Under the pieces are notes generated by a model. The model ran no database searches and was not told the DNA's origin. It saw only the letters and a list, made by a program, of their open reading frames with translations. A program made the position numbers and the translations under genes. Positions 59,231 through 64,000 of a DNA stretch of 64,000 nt are shown one piece after another; the first letter of the stretch is position 1; each line of letters begins with the position of its first letter. The DNA is from Tricholoma matsutake (Eukaryota > Basidiomycota > Agaricomycetes > Agaricales > Tricholomataceae): assembly GCA_026075535.2 (NCBI GenBank), contig AP026547.1, positions 5,704,001 through 5,768,000 of the forward strand. Direction: 5' to 3'.

Positions 59231-59684
59231 ATTGAATACTTCACCAGCAGGGAAAGTGACTGGAAGTTTGACGATCTGAGCTATGGTGGAGTTGCAAGTT
59301 CCATCAAAGAGTCATAAACCGATCGGGTTAATGGATTCCGTGCTGAGTTGGTTATTCAACACGAAGGAGGAGTCAAGGAAGCAGTGGGAGGAGCCAGAGT
59401 CGATAAGGGTTCAGAAAGGGGCAGAAGAGTTGGGACAGGTTAAAAGAATGGTTAGGGAGTCAGGGTCGGAAAGAGCGGACGTGTTGAGACGAACATAGGC
59501 AGCCAAGTGGGTAAGGTCAACGCAACCCTCAGCCCCAATGGCTGTATCCTGAGGGTTGCAGACTATTTTTCCGAGTCCATAGTCTCGGGAATGACAGTGG
59601 ATGCACGGGCTTTTGTGGCTTTGGATTTCAGGCAGTTTCCTGCTACGTGCCCTTCCTCACTGCAGTAGAGACAAAGTCGTTCTC

Positions 59685-60710
59685 TCATGTGACGTTCTTG
59701 TTCCTCCCCAGTAAGCTTGCCATTCTTCCCCAACTTATCAGAGATGGACGACTTGGGCTTGTCCCAGGAAGTGTTCTTTGTCGCGGAAGACCATGGAAAT
59801 AGTGGTCATGAAGGGCTGCTTCATTCCAGTTGACCCTAGAAGCTAATTCCCAGAAGTCAACATTATATTTTGTGATGCAACCACCTTTCTTCATTGCTAA
59901 GTCAGAGAGAGCTTTTTCCGCATCTCCGACTGGGACGTGCGGACCAAAGTTGCTTTCCAGCTCGGCAAGGAAAGCTTCATAGTCCCACATCCAGTGTGCG
60001 GAATCTGTTGGGTCATTCAGACCAGGCTCAAACCAACTGAGAGCTGATCCCTTAAGATAAGAAAGGATAAATATGATCTTTTTCTCATCAGAGGAAAATA
60101 TGTGTGGATGGTCGCAGAAATGAAGATTACACGAGACTAGGAAGTCTCTAAGTTTCTTTGGGTTGGAGCCATTGAAAGTGTCAGGATCGTGAACTTTGAT
60201 TTTCTCGGTCTTAGGTGCGTTGTTTTGTCGGAGGGTGCGGATACTCTCCGAGAGGTTGTAAAGAACATCTATGAACCTATCCCCTGGATCAGGGTTTCCC
60301 CCTGCGGGAGGTTGATCGTCAGGATCATTGGGATCAGGGTTGCCCCCAGGGCCATCAGGACCGCTAGGGTCATTGGGTCCACCGGGAGGTCTGTCCTCTA
60401 GACCACGATCTTCCAACCCATAGGGTTCAGGCTGGTTGATGCCCCCTACATACTCAAGGGGAGTTCTTGATTGAAAACCTTCTGGGTTGCCAGAAGGTTG
60501 TGGGGCATGGGCGGACATGAGATTGGCACTGATTGAGGGAGCTCCTGAGCCTATTTGTCGGAAGATGTTTGAGGGTCTGGAAGACACTCCAAAAGTAGTG
60601 GCGGGTCGAGGGTTGGGAAGAGTGGATTGCTGGATTGCAGAGATCCCTGGAATAGTACCGGTGTGTTGGGAATTTCTTGTTGTGCACTGGCGGGTCTCAG
60701 TAGGGGTCAT
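59685..60710 (-). pseudogene. Chromovirus F gag
   Basis: Starts MTPTETRQCTTRNSQHTG with a Gly/Pro/Asp-rich spacer (GGPNDPSGPDGPGG) and a capsid domain (DPDTFNGSNPKKLRDFLVSC, YLKGSALSWFEPGL, WDYEAFLAELESNFGPHVPV). A frameshift near 59800 precedes the zinc knuckle (CLYC...H...C, about 59655-59690). Confidence 0.88.
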
Positions 60711-60749
60711 AGAGAGGAATGGACGAGTGAAGTGTGAGTTCGTATATAC

Positions 60750-61456
60750 TGTTAAGAACTGATCCTAGAGGCCACTTCAGAATCCAACTGGACACTGCGG
60801 GTGATGATAGCGGGAGATTGTCGGGTCGATGCGGATTCTGTGGAAGGGGAAACGGAAAGGACTTGGCTTCAGCTTGTAAGAAGCTGCGCCCTTCACCTCA
60901 TCTGGTGTCCTAATTTCAAGTCGAGGGTTTAGAGGTAGGAGCAGGAAAGTGTGGGTAAATGTGGGGAGGAGTACGGAGGGACTTAGGTTAAGTTCAGATG
61001 AGACTAGAACTTCAGAGGGAGACTAGAGGTTGAGTCGAATGGAATTCAGACTCTTAGAGGACAGGGGTTGGAGTAGAAGGAGGTTTTAGATTGGCAGGGT
61101 AAAGTCCAGTCTATGTCAATATATGAACTGAGAAATACAAGGCAAAACTAACTAAGCTTAAATACTGTAGTCCGGAATAATGTGGAACAGGAACGAAGAC
61201 TGCAGCAGTGTCTCGACTGTGTAGATAAATTATCTAGCAGGAGCCACACAGGAATCCATAGTCGAATTTGCAATAGAGACGGCAGCCTTGGGAAGGCAGC
61301 CGTGGATGCTGTACAAGGCAGCCTGGTGCACAGCAGTGTGGGCAGTGCAAGGTGGCCAGGAATGAAATCAGGAGGCATAGGCAAAAGTCATGTTCAATGT
61401 GTGGGAAAGGGTCGGATGGATGCAGGTTCCAATCGGGCAAGGAACAGTTCTTGACA
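60750..61456 (-). repeat. 5' LTR of chromovirus F
   Basis: 707 bp, partner of 53953-54659, ending 5'-TTCTTGACA on the + strand with GTGTC outside. Confidence 0.92.
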
Positions 61457-62656
61457 GTGTCGCTTTCATTCATGGCATCCTCTGCCTCCTCTGTGAGTTC
61501 TTTATAGTTATGGCCATCTGGGAAGTCATTCAGGCACTTGGGTGCACAGTGGTTCTGGTATCCACAACAGCATTTTAAACACCCAACATGCTTGAAAAGT
61601 AGTGAACATTCATTTCCTGTGAGGCACGGCAGTTTGGAGCGAGAAGAAGATATGGCTGACGATGAAGATGAGAATGGTTGTGGTTTAGAGGAAGAAGCAA
61701 CATTCAGGGATCTAGAGTTATTGCTTAAAGCTTGATGCTTAGGCGCCCATTGGAAGTCCTCAGATGCTTTGAGATACTGTTGGTGTCGTGAGCATGTTTG
61801 TCAGCAAGTTTGTGGAGTTCTGTGATCCAGCAGGTGAGTTAGGCTTCAGGTGTACTACTGCCAGTATTTTCAGTAGAGGCTTCGACAATGTCTTTAATAT
61901 TGCATGGATGTGCAGGTCGGCATCGAGGAGCATCTCAAGTTGGATGCAGAGGGCATCATCAGAGAAATGGTACGAGGTGCCATGCAGGATGATGTTTGAG
62001 TGTCAAATGTTGTTCACCCATTTGGGGAATGAATCTGAGAATCTAAGGCAAGCATTACAGATGCGGGAGTGCAACTCATCATCCCACCTGCCTGGGAGGA
62101 ACTCTGTGCAAAAAGACTTCATGAAGCTAGTGAATGTGAGAGATTTCAAGTATTTGCGATGCGTTGCAACCCAGTCCCTAGCATGCATGTCTTTTAAGCC
62201 CACCAAGATGGCAGATACATGATCACACACTTTGAGTTTCATGTTAGTGGAGAAGAAATCCTCGCAAGCCATCTCCCACTGGTGCATGACCAAGGGGGAG
62301 ATCTCGCCAGGTGTCAAAAGAGGGATATGTTTGTGTTCAGCATGGAGGACTTCTGCAGGGGTGTTTGAGGACATCTTATTCAGTGGGAACATGAAGATGG
62401 CATACAAACAGGAGGAGGAAGAGTCGGAGTCAGAGGAATTGGTGAATGTATGCATGTTGATGGGCAATCTAATGATGGATGCCTGCTCTGCAAACAGAGG
62501 TACAGCGGGAAATGCAAAAATTGGACTAGCATTGGAGACAGATTCTCCTATGCTCAGTGTCAGCAGTGTCAATGAAGGTGATGGTGCCCTCAGCTCACTC
62601 ACGAGAGTGTCAGCAACAGTGTTTGCTTGCTTGCAAGTAATCAGCAGGTTGGGCAA
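61457..62656 (-). pseudogene. Ty3/gypsy relic E: gag
   Basis: Minus-strand gag with VMHQWEMACEDFFSTNMKLK, ARDWVATHRKYLKSLTFTSF, MKSFCTEFLPGRWDDELHSR and NACLRFSDSFPKW, followed by stops. It continues into the protease at 53952 once element F is removed. Confidence 0.8.
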
Positions 62657-63021
62657 TGGATATGATCAATGATTGGAATGATAATGAAATGGAGAGAAGG
62701 AGGGCAAGTTACAAAAGAAAAAGGTGGGCCAGTGGTGAGCTGGCAGAAAATTCTCTTGATGCGGCATTCAAAAAAAAGTGTAATCTTGGAGAGATTCACT
62801 AGACAGAAGACACAGAAACAGAATGAGCAGAAGAGAAGTGAGACTCTAGAGTATGAGACAGACAGATGGTAGTGGTGATGATAAGAGATTGGGTAAGGTT
62901 CAGTGAGGCTGAAGTATGAGGCCTTTGGTAAATAAGCACAAAAAAGCAACATCCTTACAGAACATCACATTTCTGCAGTACAGCCAACCACAATACAAAT
63001 GGCTTTTTGGTGATCTGCAAC
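62657..63021. other. Probable LTR/leader of relic E, boundary unresolved
   Basis: A/G-rich sequence upstream of the relic E gag. No partner LTR is present in the window, so limits are not set. Confidence 0.35.
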
Positions 63022-64000
63022 TAGGGTGTAGCACGGGTATGGGTAAACCCGCGGTAAACGGCCCACAGGTTGGACAGGTATGGGTACGGTTGCCAAAATG
63101 CTGGACCTGTGACATACTGTACCCATTTTGGTGGTGTGATGGGTATTGATGGGTTGCTTGAGTTGCCAGATCCGGCAGTTGCCAAACTACCGATTGACTT
63201 CAGATTTCCAGTTCCTCTTCACCCATGGGTGTCGCCCATCATAATAGTAAGTTTTTTGTTTCTTTCAACTAACTAAATGTGCTCTTTTCTAGGGTACAGT
63301 GTCAGGTCAACAACAGTAAGTTGTTTATTTCTTTCAATCAACTAACTGTTTCTTTTTTCTAAAGGTTCTATCTATGTTGTAACAACGAGATGGCACCAAG
63401 ACAGCACACCCACGCCTAGGACGACAACTCAGGATGGGACCAGGAGAACCCACCGCTGCGAGCCCCTGCTCACAGGGTGGATGAGTTATGAAGGAAGCAA
63501 CGACAAACAGCCCAGCACCCACCCTAGCCCTGCGAGCCACTGCTCGTGGGGTGGGTCACAGGTGCTAGCAGCCAACAACAAGGGACAATGGGAAGGGGAA
63601 CAACAAATGACGAATGGGAGATGGGGATGCAAGGGAGGAAGGGAGGAGAACAACGAAGATGAAGACGAACCATGCAGGGCAGAGGATGACAATGACAATG
63701 ACAAATGATGAGCGATGAACCACCACCACCACCACCACAGCACCCCCATCTGCCACCGAGAACGACTGCTCACGGGGTGGAAACGGGGAGCAATGAGATG
63801 GGATGACAATGCCAGGAGACAGGGACAGAGAGGGGGACAAACGACGAGGACCACAAGGGCAACGAGGACTGCAAGAATGACTAGGACAACGACTACCAGG
63901 CCAAGCCCAGGGCAGTGACCAGACAACAACAATGGGGAGGGCAGGGACGACAACGACAATGTGGATGACAGGGATGACAATGACAACTCTCAAAGTGGGA
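63022..64000 (+). mobile_element. Left part of a hAT-like element with intron-like units
   Basis: TAGGGTGTAGCACGGGTAT followed by GGGTAAACCCGCGG is typical of hAT terminal repeats. It continues with two tandem intron-like units (63247-63292, 63316-63364), hairpins at 63456-63475 and 63528-63550, and CAC/AAC/GAC-rich low-complexity sequence to the window edge. The right end and any transposase lie outside. The (CAC)n tract at 63719-63738 accounts for a histidine run in a short frame. Confidence 0.5.
63247..63364 (+). repeat. Tandem intron-like sequences
   Basis: Two similar 46- and 49-base units, each with GTAAGTT at the 5' end, TTTCTTTCAA, a CAACTAAC/CTAACTAA branch-site match and a T-rich AG end, separated by 23 bases. 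A related stretch lies at about 2887-2933 (CTTTCAACCAACTAACTG) and two on the minus strand near 44066-44130 and 44500-44562. Confidence 0.6.

Larger units (their letters stand above)
53953..61456 (-). mobile_element. Ty3/gypsy chromovirus F, full length, nested in E
   Basis: 7504-bp element on the minus strand with 707-bp LTRs (53953-54659, 3'; 60750-61456, 5'). LTR ends TGTTAAGAACTG and CAGTTCTTGACA are inverted repeats. Flanks GTGAC (left) and GTGTC (right) are a probable 5-bp duplication with one change, and removing the element restores the reading frame of relic E (NESDTSFVAG). Contains gag, pol with chromodomain, and an antisense accessory gene. Confidence 0.93.

Noticed and set aside
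63715..63918. Histidine-rich frame (MNHHHHHH)
   Set aside because: Produced by a CAC microsatellite; no homology or gene structure.

Overview
The window looks like a basidiomycete (Agaricomycete) genome. Its genes are cut by many 45-70 nt GT-AG introns, a CBM1-GH5 cellulase is present, and the repeats (Helitron helicase, KDZ transposon, Ty3/gypsy chromoviruses, Ty1/copia) are those usual in mushroom-forming fungi. I cannot name the species.

Layout. 1-6546 is a transposon graveyard: a Helitron Pif1-type helicase relic (+ strand) is broken by a Ty3/gypsy element (1-1667, minus), by a 1.84-kb DNA-transposon-like insertion (2606-4448) that itself received a solo LTR (3082-3649), and by a 2-kb fold-back element (4585-6546). 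About 6.8-26.8 kb is a gene island with seven supported genes: an MFS sugar transporter, an SRS2/UvrD-type DNA helicase, an HSP20-like protein, an unrecognised nuclear-looking protein, cytosolic methionyl-tRNA synthetase with a WHEP tail, an OPT-family transporter, a SARAF-like calcium-entry regulator and a secreted CBM1-GH5 endoglucanase (the unrecognised protein is the eighth reading frame). These are ordinary housekeeping, transport and carbohydrate-degradation genes and do not form an obvious cluster.

28.2-62.7 kb is nested retroelements. A copia element (28255-38497, minus) carries a second copia (32046-37505, plus). Then come a KDZ relic (38.5-40.5 kb), a gypsy relic split by a hAT-like insertion (43244-45101), a second gypsy relic (46.1-50.5 kb) and a third on the minus strand. 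The third is split by a complete 7.5-kb chromovirus (53953-61456). That chromovirus carries a spliced antisense accessory gene between pol and its 3' LTR, which I consider the best candidate for something undescribed. 62.9-64 kb starts another hAT-like element with tandem intron-like units.

Two cross-cutting patterns stand out. LTR pairs differ only by transitions, mostly at CpG-derived sites, and several catalytic Asp codons have become Asn, which points to methylation- or RIP-like decay. A hairpin-plus-intron repeat family recurs in the insertions at about 3, 44 and 63 kb. Exon boundaries and identities were judged by eye.
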